From NCBI RefSeq assembly GCF_025519785.1, contig NZ_JAOPKZ010000011.1:1-64000 (forward strand): DNA of 64,000 nt, read 5' to 3'. This DNA comes from Staphylococcus marylandisciuri. Lineage in GTDB: Bacteria; Bacillota; Bacilli; Staphylococcales; Staphylococcaceae. The number at the start of each line of letters is the position of its first letter. Position 1 is the stretch's first letter. Of the stretch, positions 22,425 to 32,853 are shown one piece after another. Below the pieces are notes generated by a model. The model made no database searches. It saw nothing but the letters and a program-made list of their open reading frames with translations, and had not been told where the DNA came from. The translations under genes and the position numbers were made by a program.

Positions 22425-23783
22425 TTATAGATTACGAACTTCTTTTTCTAAGTTCTCAACTTCCTGTTTAAATGTAGGATCGCCTTGCATATCTCGAGCA
22501 ACTTTATCATGCGCGTGTATCACTGTAGTGTGGTCTCTGCCGCCAAATTCCTCACCGATTTTAGGTAAAGAAAAATCAGTTAGCTCACGTGATAGGTACA
22601 TAGCAATCTGCCTTGGATAGGCAATGGATTTCGTTCTCTTCTTAGCACTAAAGTCCTCTATGCGCACGCTATAATATTCTCCCACTACTTTTTGGATGTC
22701 TTGTATAGTAATCTTTTTAGATTTAGGGGTTTGAATTAAGTCTTTCAGAGCAGTGGCCGTCAGCTCTGTAGTGACAGGCTCGCCCTGTAACTTAGACAGT
22801 GCGATAACGCGTGTTAAAGCGCCTTCTAACTCTCTGATATTAGTCTGGATTTGATTCGCAATATAAGTTAATGCTTCGGTTGGAATCTCTAAATTCTCTT
22901 CCTCAGTTTTCTTCTGTAAAATTGCCATCCGTGTCTCATAATCTGGTGGCGTAATATCAACGATTAGTCCCCATTCAAAGCGCGAGCGTAAACGATCTTC
23001 TAATTTAGAAATCTCTTTAGGTGGCCGGTCACTTGAGATCACAATTTGTTTATCCGCTTGATGTAGCTCATTGAAAGTATGGAAGAACTCTTCTTGTGTT
23101 TGTTCTTTATCTTGAATAAATTGAATATCATCAATGAGTAAGACGTCGATGTTGCGGTACTTCTCTCTGAACTTATCTGATTCATTTTGACGGATGGATT
23201 GAATAAACTCGTTCGTGAACTTCTCACTTGAGGTATATAACACTTTCATATTTGGATTTCGCTCAAGCACGTTATGACCAATGGCTTGCATGAGATGCGT
23301 CTTACCTAGTCCTACGCCTCCATAAATAAAGAGTGGATTGTAGGCTTCGGCTGGAGCTTCTGCTACTGCAAGGCTTGCAGCGTGCGGGAAGCGGTTACCT
23401 GGCCCGATGACGAACGTTTCAAATGTATTGTGGTCATTAAACTGTTCTTTACCTATAGAAGCTTCATCTACACTTGGAGTCGGCTGCGTATTGAGTTGTT
23501 GCGTGCTGGGTGCTTTAGCTTTCTGGACTTCTGCATATTCTTCTTCAGAGTAGAAGATCGGTGCAATTTCATGATCGAGCGCTCTGTAAAGTATCGTTTG
23601 AATGAGTTCGAAATAATGTTTATTCAACCATTTAGCTTCAAAGCCACTTTCTGTAAGAATGACAGCTTCATCATTCTTTAAGGATTCTAATCTTGTAGGC
23701 TTGAAGAAAGTGTTGAAACTAACGTTAGAAACTTCTTCTTTAACCAACGAGAGCACTTTGTCCCAAATTTCTTGTTCTGACAT
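22425..23783 (-). CDS. dnaA: Chromosomal replication initiator DnaA
   Basis: DnaA binds TTATCCACA boxes and opens the origin. The 452-residue protein has domain I (about 1-85), a variable Gln/Thr-rich linker, and an AAA+ domain with Walker [11 protein letters not shown] and Walker B LLIDDIQF. The C-terminal DNA-binding domain has the signature [11 protein letters not shown]. The frame extends to 23804, but [10 protein letters not shown] at 23783 is the family start. DnaA boxes in the leader suggest self-repression. The genes on both sides diverge from the origin. Confidence 0.98.
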   Translation of the reverse strand: MSEQEIWDKVLSLVKEEVSNVSFNTFFKPTRLESLKNDEAVILTESGFEAKWLNKHYFELIQTILYRALDHEIAPIFYSEEEYAEVQKAKAPSTQQLNTQPTPSVDEASIGKEQFNDHNTFETFVIGPGNRFPHAASLAVAEAPAEAYNPLFIYGGVGLGKTHLMQAIGHNVLERNPNMKVLYTSSEKFTNEFIQSIRQNESDKFREKYRNIDVLLIDDIQFIQDKEQTQEEFFHTFNELHQADKQIVISSDRPPKEISKLEDRLRSRFEWGLIVDITPPDYETRMAILQKKTEEENLEIPTEALTYIANQIQTNIRELEGALTRVIALSKLQGEPVTTELTATALKDLIQTPKSKKITIQDIQKVVGEYYSVRIEDFSAKKRTKSIAYPRQIAMYLSRELTDFSLPKIGEEFGGRDHTTVIHAHDKVARDMQGDPTFKQEVENLEKEVRNL

Positions 23784-23867
23784 AATCACTAACTCCATTT
23801 TCATAAATTTTTAGTTATACACATTACTAACAATAGTTTGAGTAAAAAACTAACAGGGTGTGAATAA

Positions 23868-24120
23868 TTATCCACAACTTAATCACAAACAGTGGATAAC
23901 TTTCTCAATTTATTCTATTATACACAATAAATATGACTTTTTTCAGATAATATAATTATTGATGTAGCAACACTTTAGATGAGTTATCCACACAATTATA
24001 CTTTTTAACAAATACTACTGTCAAATAGGTGTGAATATGTGCTCATTTTATGAAAAAAACTGTGGATATTATTATTTTATCCACAAAATATTATAACTTA
24101 TCTGTGTATAAGGTGGATAA
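23868..24120. other. oriC, dnaA-rpmH part: DnaA box cluster
   Basis: Perfect TTATCCACA boxes lie at 23868-23876, 23984-23992 and 24077-24085 on plus. One-mismatch boxes lie at 23891-23899, 24061-24069 and 24112-24120 on minus. The surrounding DNA is very AT-rich. With the cluster downstream of dnaA this makes a bipartite origin. Confidence 0.9.
23917..23945 (-). promoter_or_regulatory. Probable dnaA promoter
   Basis: A minus-strand TATAAT at 23917-23922 has a weak CTGAAA-type -35 about 17-18 bp upstream. Two DnaA boxes (23868 and 23891) lie in the early leader, fitting autoregulation. Confidence 0.45.
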
Positions 24121-24168
24121 CTGCAAGGTCTTTTAGCACACTTTTTGGGAAATAATTGCTCGACTAAA

Positions 24169-24197
24169 TAAACAACGATGTATAAAACTGTTATAAT
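24169..24197 (+). promoter_or_regulatory. Probable rpmH promoter (extended -10)
   Basis: TAAACA and TATAAT are 17 bp apart, and the -10 is preceded by TGT, giving an extended -10. It faces rpmH across a leader of about 225 nt. Confidence 0.5.
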
Positions 24198-24428
24198 ACA
24201 CGTGGGAATTGTTATAGTCGTGAATCATTTCGTTAATATAAATCGCAATATAGGGGCAGCTATGCGAGGTAAAAATCTGCTTGCTTTATAAAATTGAATT
24301 TGTTATATTGTAGTAGTTGCTTGAATTATGAGTAGAATTCACATTAATTAAATCAAGACATAAACGATCAGACGATAGGATCGTATCTGTACGGTAACCA
24401 ATTATCGATTAATATGGAGGTGTACTGA

Positions 24429-24566
24429 ATGGTCAAACGTACTTATCAACCAAATAAACGTAAACACAGTAAAGTTCATGGTTTCAGAAAACGTATGAGC
24501 ACTAAAAACGGACGTAAAGTATTAGCACGTCGTCGTCGTAAAGGCCGTAAAAAATTATCAGCATAA
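24429..24566 (+). CDS. rpmH: 50S ribosomal protein L34
   Basis: The frame ATG(24429)-TAA(24566) encodes 45 residues beginning [20 protein letters not shown] and ending GRKKLSA. This is unmistakably L34, a small, very basic protein of the large ribosomal subunit. GGAGGTG precedes the start. It heads the rpmH-rnpA cluster, divergent from dnaA across oriC. A family A repeat lies directly behind its stop codon and separates it from rnpA. Confidence 0.98.
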   Translation: MVKRTYQPNKRKHSKVHGFRKRMSTKNGRKVLARRRRKGRKKLSA

Positions 24567-24574
24567 GACTGATG

Positions 24575-24772
24575 GAGGCTGGGACATAAAGGTCTTTAAC
24601 TAGAGAGAAAGAGGCTGGGACATAATGTAATGTCTCAGCCTTTTTCAGCATCTTGGCAGTAGATGACTGATTTGAAAATGCGCTTTTATCAAGCTTTTTT
24701 CAATTCTAGTCATCCTTGCCGGGGCAGGACTACGAAATCTATTTATTCAAATTAGATTTCTGTCCCGCTCCC
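24575..24772 (-). repeat. Dispersed intergenic repeat, family A, with a doubled head
   Basis: It lies between rpmH and rnpA and shows GGCTGGGACATAA twice before the CATCTTGGCAGTAG body and the TTTCTGTCCCGCTCCC tail. The tail hairpin is followed by TTTTTT and would end rpmH transcripts on the plus strand. Confidence 0.8.
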
Positions 24773-24831
24773 TTTTTTATGGGGAGAGTAAACGATTCTT
24801 ATATAAATGAATAAATAGCAGGTGAACCCTA

Positions 24832-25179
24832 ATGGAAAAAGCATATCGAATTAAGAAGAATAATGATTTCCAAAAGGTATATAAAAAAGGGAAATCTGTG
24901 GCGAACAGGCAATTTGTGGTTTATACGAGAAAGAATAAGGACTTAGAGCACTTCAGGTTAGGTATCAGTGTTTCTAAAAAATTAGGTAATGCAGTGCAGC
25001 GCAATAGGATAAAGCGGGCTATTAGAGAAAACTTTAAGGTTCATAAAGATGATATTATTCCTATCGACCTTATAGTGATCGCTCGGCAACCTTCTAAAGA
25101 AATGACTACGCTTCAAATTCAAAGCAGTTTAGAGCATGTATTGAAGATCGCTAAGGTCTTTAATAAGAGGATAAAGTAG
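24832..25179 (+). CDS. rnpA: Ribonuclease P protein component
   Basis: RnpA is the protein part of RNase P, which trims the 5' ends of tRNA precursors. The 115-residue basic protein begins MEKAYRIKKNNDFQKVYKKGKS. It has the family RNR-type motif GNAVQRNRIKRAIRENF that contacts the catalytic RNA. A ribosome site (AGCAGGTGA) precedes the ATG. It lies 265 bp after rpmH, the gap filled by a repeat. Confidence 0.96.
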   Translation: MEKAYRIKKNNDFQKVYKKGKSVANRQFVVYTRKNKDLEHFRLGISVSKKLGNAVQRNRIKRAIRENFKVHKDDIIPIDLIVIARQPSKEMTTLQIQSSLEHVLKIAKVFNKRIK

Positions 25180-25315
25180 TTAATAGACTGCGGGCAGTGT
25201 TAGGGCAGACAAACGTCACACTAACCTGTCAAATAATTAAACAAGTTGCTCGCATTATTACACTAAAGTGATTACAATATTATAATGATCATTTCGTAAG
25301 CGAGGAGGCGAGAAT

Positions 25316-26698
25316 ATGATGGATTTAGATACGATAACGAGTATTTCGACACCTATGGGAGAAGGAGCCATTGGTATTGTGCGTTTATCTGGACAAGATG
25401 CTATTCAAATCGTAGATAAGTTATATAAAGGTAAGAAAAGCCTTGCTGAGGTGTCTACTCATACCATTAACTATGGACACATCGTAGATCCTGAGACAGG
25501 CGAGGTAGTTGAAGAAGTCATGGTTTCAGTGCTTCGAGCGCCTAAGACATTTACGAGAGAAGATATCGTAGAAATAAATTGTCACGGTGGTATCCTTACA
25601 ATTAATCGAGTATTAGAACTTACTATGACACACGGCGCTAGAATGGCTGAGCCTGGTGAGTACACGAAGCGCGCTTTTCTCAATGGACGTATTGATCTAT
25701 CACAGGCAGAAGCGGTGATGGATTTCATCCGTTCAAAAACGGATCGTGCCTCTAAAGTAGCGATGAATCAATTAGAAGGCCGACTTAGTGATATGATTAA
25801 ACGCCAACGTCAATCTATTCTCGAAATCCTTGCGCAAGTCGAAGTTAACATTGACTACCCTGAGTATGATGACGCAGGTAATGCGACGACTGAGTATTTA
25901 CTTGGTAAATCTCGTGAAATTAAAGAGCAATTAGAGCGACTGCTTCAAACGAGTACGCAAGGCAAGATCATGCGTGAAGGGTTATCAACAGTTATTGTAG
26001 GTAAGCCTAACGTTGGAAAGTCCTCAATGTTAAATAATTTAATTCAAGATAATAAAGCGATAGTTACAGAAGTAGCCGGCACAACGCGTGATACGCTTGA
26101 AGAATATGTCAGTGTTAGAGGTGTCCCATTGCGTTTAGTAGATACTGCTGGTATTAGAGACACTGAAGATATAGTGGAGCGTATTGGGGTGGAACGTTCT
26201 CGAAAAGCATTAAGCGAAGCTGACTTGATATTGTTTGTACTTAATTATAATGAACCGCTCTCTGTTGAAGACCGTAAATTATATGAGGTTATCAAAGATG
26301 AAGATGCTATTGTCATCGTAAATAAAATGGATTTAGAGCAGAAGCTTGATTTAGAGGAAGTTAGAGAAATGATAGGCGATCTTCCGCTGATTGAAACGTC
26401 TATGTTAAAGCAGGAGGGTATAGACGAGCTTGAAACGCAAATTCGCGACTTATTCTTTAGTGGAGAAGTCCAAAATCAAGATATGACGTACCTTTCAAAC
26501 TCACGCCATATTTCGTTGATCAAACAAGCAAGTCAATCAATTCAAGACGCTATTGAGGCAGCTGAAGCAGGTATACCAATGGATATGGTACAAATAGATC
26601 TTACGCGAACTTGGGAAATTCTAGGAGAGATAATTGGAGAATCAGCAAGTGATGAGTTAATCGATCAATTATTTAGCCAATTCTGTCTCGGTAAATAA
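25316..26698 (+). CDS. mnmE: tRNA modification GTPase MnmE
   Basis: MnmE works with MnmG to add the (carboxymethyl)aminomethyl group to the wobble uridine of certain tRNAs. The 460-residue protein has an N-terminal folate-binding domain, a helical domain, and an inserted G domain with GKPNVGKSS (229-237), DTAGIRDT and NKMD. It ends in the catalytic C-terminal CLGK motif with Cys457. The start could be either ATG at 25316 or 25319; GAGGAGG is upstream. mnmG follows after 15 bp. Confidence 0.97.
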   Translation: MMDLDTITSISTPMGEGAIGIVRLSGQDAIQIVDKLYKGKKSLAEVSTHTINYGHIVDPETGEVVEEVMVSVLRAPKTFTREDIVEINCHGGILTINRVLELTMTHGARMAEPGEYTKRAFLNGRIDLSQAEAVMDFIRSKTDRASKVAMNQLEGRLSDMIKRQRQSILEILAQVEVNIDYPEYDDAGNATTEYLLGKSREIKEQLERLLQTSTQGKIMREGLSTVIVGKPNVGKSSMLNNLIQDNKAIVTEVAGTTRDTLEEYVSVRGVPLRLVDTAGIRDTEDIVERIGVERSRKALSEADLILFVLNYNEPLSVEDRKLYEVIKDEDAIVIVNKMDLEQKLDLEEVREMIGDLPLIETSMLKQEGIDELETQIRDLFFSGEVQNQDMTYLSNSRHISLIKQASQSIQDAIEAAEAGIPMDMVQIDLTRTWEILGEIIGESASDELIDQLFSQFCLGK

Positions 26699-26713
26699 GA
26701 AGGAGGTTTAAAG

Positions 26714-28591
26714 ATGGCACAACAATATGATGTTGTAGTAATCGGAGCGGGTCATGCAGGTATTGAAGCGGGCTTAGCTTCTGCTCGTCGTGGTGCAAAG
26801 ACACTCATGCTAACAATTAATTTAGATAATATTGGCTTCATGCCGTGCAACCCTTCAGTAGGAGGTCCTGCTAAAGGGATAGTCGTTCGTGAATTAGATG
26901 CGTTAGGCGGCCAAATGGCTAAGACAATTGACCGTACTCATATACAGATGCGTATGTTGAATACAGGTAAAGGTCCGGCTGTGCGTGCGCTACGTGCTCA
27001 AGCTGATAAAGTGTTATATCAACAAGAAATGAAACGTGTGCTCGAAGATCAAGATAATTTAACTGTTATGCAAGGCATGGTGGATGATCTGATTATAGAA
27101 GATGATCAAATCAAAGGTGTGCGGACGAATATAGGTACTGAATACCACGCAAAGGCAGTAGTTATAACTACAGGAACTTTCTTGCGCGGAGAAATTATAC
27201 TAGGTGAAGTGAAATACTCTAGTGGACCGAACCATCAATTACCTTCCATTTCACTTGCAGATCAACTGAGAGATCTCGGTTTTGAAACAGTTCGTTTTAA
27301 AACAGGAACGCCGCCGCGTGTAAATTCTAAAACTATTGATTACAGTAAAACAGAAATTCAACCAGGTGATGACGTAGGGCGGGCGTTTAGTTATGAAACT
27401 ACAGAATACATCTTAGACCAACTTCCTTGTTGGCTCACTTATACAAACGGCGATACTCATCAAGTTATCGATGACAACCTTCACTTATCGCCGATGTATT
27501 CTGGAATGATTAAAGGTACCGGGCCAAGATATTGTCCATCCATTGAAGATAAGTTTGTGCGTTTCAACGATAAGCCACGTCATCAACTATTCTTAGAACC
27601 TGAAGGTCGTTCGACAAATGAAGTTTATGTACAAGGATTATCTACAAGTCTTCCTGAAGATGTTCAAAGACAAATGTTAGAAACGATTCCAGGATTAGAG
27701 AAATCAGATATGATGCGCGCAGGTTACGCGATAGAATACGATGCGCTCGTACCGACCCAATTGTGGCCAACCCTCGAGACGAAGAAGATTAAAAATCTCT
27801 ATACAGCGGGTCAAATTAATGGCACGTCTGGTTATGAGGAGGCCGCTGGTCAAGGGATTATGGCAGGCGTTAACGCAGCCGGACGCGTGTTAGGTAAGGA
27901 AGAGAAAATCTTAAGTCGCTCAGATGCTTATATCGGTGTGTTAATAGATGATTTGATTACAAAAGGAACGAATGAGCCTTATCGCTTACTCACATCACGT
28001 GCTGAATACCGTTTATTGCTGCGCCATGATAATGCTGACTTGCGTTTAACTGATTTAGGATATGAATTGGGTCTAATTTCAGAAGAGCGTTACGAGTCTT
28101 TTAATAAAAAAAGGGAAATGATTAAATCTGAGCAACAACGCTTGAGTGAGATACGTATTAAACCGCAAGCCCACGTACAAGAAATTATTGAAAAACATGG
28201 TGGTTCTAAACTTAAAGATGGTATACTTGCTATTGATTTATTAAGACGTCCAGAAATGACTTACGACATCATTCTTGAACTACTTGAAGAAGAACATCGC
28301 TTGCCTAAGGAAGTAGAAGAGCAAGTCGAGATTCAAACTAAATATGAAGGTTATATCAATAAATCATTACAACAAGTCGAAAAAGTTAAAAGAATGGAAG
28401 CGAAAAAGATTCCTGAAGACCTCGATTACAGTAAAGTGGATAGCTTAGCATCTGAAGCGCGAGAAAAACTAGCGGAAGTGAAACCTTTAAATATTGCTCA
28501 AGCCTCACGAATTTCAGGTGTTAACCCAGCAGATATTTCAATTCTATTGGTTTATCTAGAACAAGGAAGAATTCAAAGGGTGAAACAATAA
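26714..28591 (+). CDS. mnmG: tRNA modification enzyme MnmG (GidA)
   Basis: MnmG is the FAD-dependent partner of MnmE in wobble-uridine modification. The 625-residue protein starts with the dinucleotide-binding motif [21 protein letters not shown]. It carries the family motif [11 protein letters not shown], and further on GYEEAAGQG and the helical C-terminal MnmE-binding domain. AAGGAGG precedes the ATG. rsmG begins 2 bp after its stop, so mnmE-mnmG-rsmG is an operon. Confidence 0.97.
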   Translation: MAQQYDVVVIGAGHAGIEAGLASARRGAKTLMLTINLDNIGFMPCNPSVGGPAKGIVVRELDALGGQMAKTIDRTHIQMRMLNTGKGPAVRALRAQADKVLYQQEMKRVLEDQDNLTVMQGMVDDLIIEDDQIKGVRTNIGTEYHAKAVVITTGTFLRGEIILGEVKYSSGPNHQLPSISLADQLRDLGFETVRFKTGTPPRVNSKTIDYSKTEIQPGDDVGRAFSYETTEYILDQLPCWLTYTNGDTHQVIDDNLHLSPMYSGMIKGTGPRYCPSIEDKFVRFNDKPRHQLFLEPEGRSTNEVYVQGLSTSLPEDVQRQMLETIPGLEKSDMMRAGYAIEYDALVPTQLWPTLETKKIKNLYTAGQINGTSGYEEAAGQGIMAGVNAAGRVLGKEEKILSRSDAYIGVLIDDLITKGTNEPYRLLTSRAEYRLLLRHDNADLRLTDLGYELGLISEERYESFNKKREMIKSEQQRLSEIRIKPQAHVQEIIEKHGGSKLKDGILAIDLLRRPEMTYDIILELLEEEHRLPKEVEEQVEIQTKYEGYINKSLQQVEKVKRMEAKKIPEDLDYSKVDSLASEAREKLAEVKPLNIAQASRISGVNPADISILLVYLEQGRIQRVKQ

Positions 28592-28592
28592 C

Positions 28593-29309
28593 ATGAGTTT
28601 AGATTGGCTAACAAAGAGTTTAAGCGAACATGATATTGAGTTAAGTGATAAGCAAAAAGAACAATTTCAAACGTACTATGAGATGTTAGTAGAGTGGAAT
28701 CAGAAGATGAATTTGACTAGTATTACTGATGAAGCGGAAGTATATTTGAAACATTTCTATGACTCACTCACGCCTAGTTTCTATCAGGATTTCAACCAGC
28801 CTTTATCTATTTGTGATGTAGGAGCTGGGGCAGGATTTCCTAGCATTCCGTTAAAAATAGTTTTTCCTGAAATTAAAGTAACTATTGTAGACTCATTAAA
28901 TAAGCGAATACACTTTCTAAATCAACTTGCAGATGAATTGAAACTGACTGATGTCAGCTTTGTACATGACCGTGCAGAGTCTTATGGTAAGGGAGACTAT
29001 CGGGAGTCTTATGATATTGTCACGGCGCGAGCAGTTGCTCGTTTAACTGTGTTGAGTGAATTGTGTTTACCTTTAGTTAAAAGGGGAGGACAATTTATAG
29101 CAATGAAGTCCTCTAAGGGTGAAGAAGAACTTGAAGATGCCCGCTTTGCTATAGGTCTTTTAGGTGGTAAAGTACGTGAAATTGAAACCTTTGAATTACC
29201 TGAAGGTGCTGGAGAACGGCAGATGATATTTATAGATAAACGCACTAAGACACCGAAAAAATATCCACGAAAACCAGGAACACCAAATAAATCGCCTCTG
29301 GTTGAATAA
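28593..29309 (+). CDS. rsmG: 16S rRNA (guanine-N7) methyltransferase RsmG
   Basis: RsmG methylates G527 of 16S rRNA; its loss gives low-level streptomycin resistance. The 238-residue protein has the SAM-binding motif [16 protein letters not shown] and the family stretch [10 protein letters not shown] near the N-terminus. VTARAVARL follows later. A basic tail ([18 protein letters not shown]) ends the protein. It begins two bases after mnmG. Confidence 0.96.
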   Translation: MSLDWLTKSLSEHDIELSDKQKEQFQTYYEMLVEWNQKMNLTSITDEAEVYLKHFYDSLTPSFYQDFNQPLSICDVGAGAGFPSIPLKIVFPEIKVTIVDSLNKRIHFLNQLADELKLTDVSFVHDRAESYGKGDYRESYDIVTARAVARLTVLSELCLPLVKRGGQFIAMKSSKGEEELEDARFAIGLLGGKVREIETFELPEGAGERQMIFIDKRTKTPKKYPRKPGTPNKSPLVE

Positions 29310-29359
29310 AGTATAAATGCTGAATGTACAACAAATCATTTAGAGGGAGCGCATAACTC

Positions 29360-30199
29360 ATGAAAAAACCTTTTTCTAAACTATTTGGTTTGAAAAATAA
29401 AGAGGAAATACTCAGCGATGTTGATGAAGACAAGAATAGCAAAGTGGAGTCTGTACCTGTAGAGCGGATTGTTCCCAACCGCTATCAACCGCGACAAATC
29501 TTTGAACCTGAGAAGATTAAAGAACTTGCTGAATCAATAGAAGAACACGGTTTATTGCAGCCTATCGTAGTGCGTTCAATCGAAGAAGGTATGTATGAAA
29601 TTATAGCGGGTGAAAGACGATTTAGAGCTTTATCACTACTGCAATTTAAATATGCAGATGTTATCATTCGTCAATTAAATGATGAAGAAACTGCTGTAGT
29701 AGCGCTCATCGAAAACATTCAGCGTGAAAACTTATCAGTAGTTGAGGAAGCTGAAGCTTATAAGAAACTATTAGATATCGGCGATACGACGCAGGGAGAA
29801 TTAGCCAAAAGTGTAGGAAAGAGCCAAAGTTTTATTGCTAATAAGCTGCGTTTGTTGAAATTAGCTCCTAAAGTATTAGATAAATTAAGATATGGTAAAG
29901 TAACTGAGCGTCATGCTCGAGCATTGCTCAGTTTAAATCATGAAGAACAGGAACAATTCGTTGATATTATCATTCAGCAGAAATTAAACGTCAAGCAGAC
30001 TGAAGCGCGAGTCAAAAATAAAAGTACTTCTGAAAAAGTAAAAGCTCAAACATTTGGTTTCACAAAGGATCTGACAGAAGCTCGTGATAAAGTTGGTCAA
30101 AGTATTGAAAGCATTGAACAAAGTGGCGTTCACGTCGAACACCAAAGTAAAGAGCATGATGATTATTACGAAATAAAGATTAAACTATATAAGCGTTGA
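29360..30199 (+). CDS. noc: Nucleoid occlusion protein Noc (ParB family)
   Basis: Noc binds DNA around the origin side of the chromosome and blocks Z-ring assembly over the nucleoid. The 279-residue protein starts MKKPFSKLFGLKNKEE, an amphipathic membrane-targeting segment typical of Noc. The ParB CTP-binding domain follows, with PNRYQPRQIFE and GERRFRALSLL. The ENIQRENLSVVEEAEAY box and a helix-turn-helix (GELAKSVGKSQSFIANKLRLL) complete the fold. A second ParB-family gene lies at 58706. Position after rsmG supports Noc over ParB. A parS-like site lies 91 bp after its stop. Confidence 0.93.
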   Translation: MKKPFSKLFGLKNKEEILSDVDEDKNSKVESVPVERIVPNRYQPRQIFEPEKIKELAESIEEHGLLQPIVVRSIEEGMYEIIAGERRFRALSLLQFKYADVIIRQLNDEETAVVALIENIQRENLSVVEEAEAYKKLLDIGDTTQGELAKSVGKSQSFIANKLRLLKLAPKVLDKLRYGKVTERHARALLSLNHEEQEQFVDIIIQQKLNVKQTEARVKNKSTSEKVKAQTFGFTKDLTEARDKVGQSIESIEQSGVHVEHQSKEHDDYYEIKIKLYKR

Positions 30200-30289
30200 T
30201 TGTGATAGAGGTAAAGATGTAAGTGCTTATCATTGTAAGAGATGAGGAATTTAAGCACTTTATGTCTTTACTTTTTTTATTGAGAGAAA

Positions 30290-30305
30290 TGTTTAACGTG
30301 AAACA
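30290..30305. promoter_or_regulatory. parS-like site
   Basis: TGTTTAACGTGAAACA matches the parS consensus TGTTNCACGTGAAACA at 15 of 16 positions. It lies between noc and drp35. ParB (encoded at 58706) would load and spread here. Confidence 0.8.
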
Positions 30306-30397
30306 TAGTGGTGAGCTTACCTTATCGCATGCGGAAATAGAGCTATATGTGATAAATTTAAACAAACTCAACGAATATATTAAGGGGAGGACTTGTT

Positions 30398-31372
30398 ATG
30401 ACTGAACGTGAATTGCCAACGCTTGAATACAAAGGGGATGCCACTAGCGCTGTACCATTGCTTGACAGTGAGAAAGGTATTCAGACAGTTACTGCAGAGC
30501 CGTGGTTAAAAATCTCAGATGAAGGACTGCAATTAGAAGGTCTGTGTTTTGATAGAGATCATAATTTGTTTCTATGTGAAGTATTTGGTGGGAAGATCTT
30601 TAAGGTAAATTTACCGGAGAAAGAAGTCCAGCACGTGTTTACTTCGGAAAAGGATAATCCTGCTTCAGTTAAAATTCATAAAGATGGTCGCCTTTTCATC
30701 TCTTGTTTAGGAGACTTTAAAGATTCTGGGAGCATTATTGCGACCCAAACAGATGGGAGTCAACTTGAAGAAATCATCTCTGAAATTAATACAGAATACT
30801 GTGTGGATGATCTGGTATTTGATAGCAAAGGTGGCTTTTACTTTACAGATTTCCGAGGTTATTCGACAAATCCATTGGGCGGTGTTTACTATGTTTCACC
30901 TGACTATCGACAAATCACACCAGTTATTCAGAATATCGCTGTAGCGAATGGAGTTGCTTTAAGTACTGACGAAAGAATATTATGGGTGACTGAAACGAAC
31001 GCTAATCGTTTACATCGTATTGAATTATTAGACGACGGGGTAACGATTGCTCCGTTTGGTGCAAAGATACCATATTACTTTACTGGTCATGAAGGCCCAG
31101 ATTCATGCTGTATTGATAGTGATGACAATCTATATGTAGCTATGTACGGGCAAGGGCGTGTGCTTGTATTTAACAAATATGGACATCCAATTGGACAAAT
31201 CTTACTTCCTGAACGAGAAAAAGGTAAAATGTTGAGATCGACGCATCCGGCCTTTATTCCAGGCACCGATCAACTCATTATCTGTTCGAATGACATCGAC
31301 AATGGGGGAGATTCTTGGTTGTTTACAGCACGCGGGTTTGCTAAAGGCCATGATAGTTATCAATTTCAATAA
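30398..31372 (+). CDS. drp35: Drp35-type lactonase
   Basis: Drp35 is a calcium-dependent lactonase of the SMP-30/gluconolactonase fold, first noted in S. aureus as a protein induced by cell-wall antibiotics. The 324-residue protein has the six-bladed propeller signatures ADGVA-like [37 protein letters not shown] and [20 protein letters not shown] recognise close similarity to S. aureus Drp35 along its length. AAGGGGAGG precedes the ATG. It is the last core-like gene before the lanthipeptide cluster. Confidence 0.92.
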   Translation: MTERELPTLEYKGDATSAVPLLDSEKGIQTVTAEPWLKISDEGLQLEGLCFDRDHNLFLCEVFGGKIFKVNLPEKEVQHVFTSEKDNPASVKIHKDGRLFISCLGDFKDSGSIIATQTDGSQLEEIISEINTEYCVDDLVFDSKGGFYFTDFRGYSTNPLGGVYYVSPDYRQITPVIQNIAVANGVALSTDERILWVTETNANRLHRIELLDDGVTIAPFGAKIPYYFTGHEGPDSCCIDSDDNLYVAMYGQGRVLVFNKYGHPIGQILLPEREKGKMLRSTHPAFIPGTDQLIICSNDIDNGGDSWLFTARGFAKGHDSYQFQ

Positions 31373-31716
31373 GTAAGGGTAAAAGTAGGATCATAGTTAA
31401 TTCAAACTTTGAATATATCATTCTACTTTCTAATAAGCGGAACTTTAATACAATGGCGAGATTTCTATATTTTAATTGGTTATATGAAGCAACAATTATT
31501 TGAATTTGTTAGCTCTATATTAAGTAGGAGTAGTGATTCAATTACCGATCATATTTAGTTTAGAGTATAAATATTAGCTATGAAGAAATCTATTGGTATA
31601 GGTTTCTTCATAGCTAATCTAAGTATGTGTAATCTTGTAAGTAATAAATTTGGTTTTTTCAAAACACCATCTTACATTAAAATTTTTAAAGATTTATTTC
31701 TATAATTAGAGATAGA
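31373..31716. other. Left boundary of the lanthipeptide cluster: direct-repeat arm and perfect hairpin
   Basis: It contains the left arm of an imperfect direct repeat (31478-31552, best part 31514-31542) matched on the other side of the cluster. It also holds a perfect 16-bp inverted repeat, 31573-31588 with 31603-31618 and a 14-nt loop. The hairpin lacks a T run on either strand. I see no gene. Confidence 0.5.
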
Positions 31717-32475
31717 TTAAATAATCCAATTAAAATCAATTAATATTTGTTTTATTTTCTTATACTTTTCTGGAGTGATTTTAATCGAATTATTACTGTT
31801 TGATTTTAAAATGTAACATTTATTATACTCGTCGAATACTATACTTTTAATACTTTTTAAAGAAATAAGTAATGATCTACTTACTAAGATAAATCCATAA
31901 GAATAGAGCTTTTTTTCTAAATCTTTTAAGGATCCACTATACGAAAGTGTTTCTTTATCATTTAAATTTATATTTATTTTTCTATCACGATATTCTACAG
32001 TTGTAATTTTATCAATTTCTAAAAAATATAGAGAGTTTCCTTTTTTAATACAAATTTTCCTATTTTTCAGATTATTAAGGTCAAATTTATTTTTCCATCT
32101 ATATTTGAAATGAAGTAAACACTTCTCTAATTTAATAGGCTCTATTGGTTGTATCAAATAATCAAATGGGTGAGCTTCAAAACTTTTATGAGCATGTTTG
32201 GAATCAGACGAAAGGAAAACTATTTGAACATGTTTATGTATTAAACTTATATTATTGGCTATATCTATATAGTGATTATTATTTGGATTTATTTTTAAAA
32301 ATATTAAATCTATATCTTTCTTATCAAGGATATTTTTACCTTCAATATAATCATTAAATGTGCCTTTACACGATACAAATGAAAAATAAGACAAATATAC
32401 TTTTAATTCCTCTCGAGTAGTTACGTTGTCGTCTATAATAATAGTGTTTATCTTCTTCATAACCTCAAATTTCAT
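31717..32475 (-). CDS. LytTR-family response regulator with degenerate receiver domain (NukR-like)
   Basis: This 252-residue protein has an N-terminal CheY-like receiver (about 8-120) and a C-terminal LytTR DNA-binding domain (about 145-245), as in AgrA-type regulators. The acidic pair Asp15-Asp16 is present. However, the phospho-acceptor position in DLIFLKINP is Lys61, and the usual Lys before Pro is Gln109 (YLIQPI). It therefore probably works without phosphorylation. No histidine kinase gene is nearby. Nukacin-type clusters carry such a regulator beside nukA. It runs in the same direction as nukA, 378 bp downstream of it. The start could be the ATG at 32475 or 32460. Low GC matches the cluster. 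Confidence 0.8.
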   Translation of the reverse strand: MKFEVMKKINTIIIDDNVTTREELKVYLSYFSFVSCKGTFNDYIEGKNILDKKDIDLIFLKINPNNNHYIDIANNISLIHKHVQIVFLSSDSKHAHKSFEAHPFDYLIQPIEPIKLEKCLLHFKYRWKNKFDLNNLKNRKICIKKGNSLYFLEIDKITTVEYRDRKININLNDKETLSYSGSLKDLEKKLYSYGFILVSRSLLISLKSIKSIVFDEYNKCYILKSNSNNSIKITPEKYKKIKQILIDFNWII

Positions 32476-32730
32476 CCCTTTATCGATAAAGTTAAAACTA
32501 AGCTCGCCTTATCAATATAGCATAATCATTGCTTAAAATCATTATTATTAAGTTAAATTTTAAAAAAAATATTGATGATTCATAAAATTAAATTGGTAAG
32601 ACATATATTAGACTATAGGCTATTGTTATAAATAAAGTGACTTCAATAGAATTATCTCTCATAAAAAAATAAAATATTTAAGTACCTGTGTTATCCAAGG
32701 TACTCTTAAATTAATATATATTATAGTTCA

Positions 32731-32764
32731 AAAAATCCGTAGCTCTTTTAAAAACTACGGATTT
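32731..32764 (-). terminator. Terminator of nukA
   Basis: AAATCCGTAG and CTACGGATTT form a 10-bp stem with a short loop and, on the minus strand, run into TTTTTTG. It lies about 90 bp past the nukA stop and isolates nukA from the regulator gene. Confidence 0.75.
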
Positions 32765-32853
32765 CGCCTTTTCATGATACTAATATCATATTAATAAGTA
32801 AAAAATAAACTTTCACTTTATGATATTTTATTAGCGGTTTAACATATTCATAT

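Noticed and set aside
30223..30405. Plus-strand frame of 60 codons between noc and drp35
   Set aside because: It has no good ribosome site, overlaps the parS-like site and the drp35 start, and resembles no known family.
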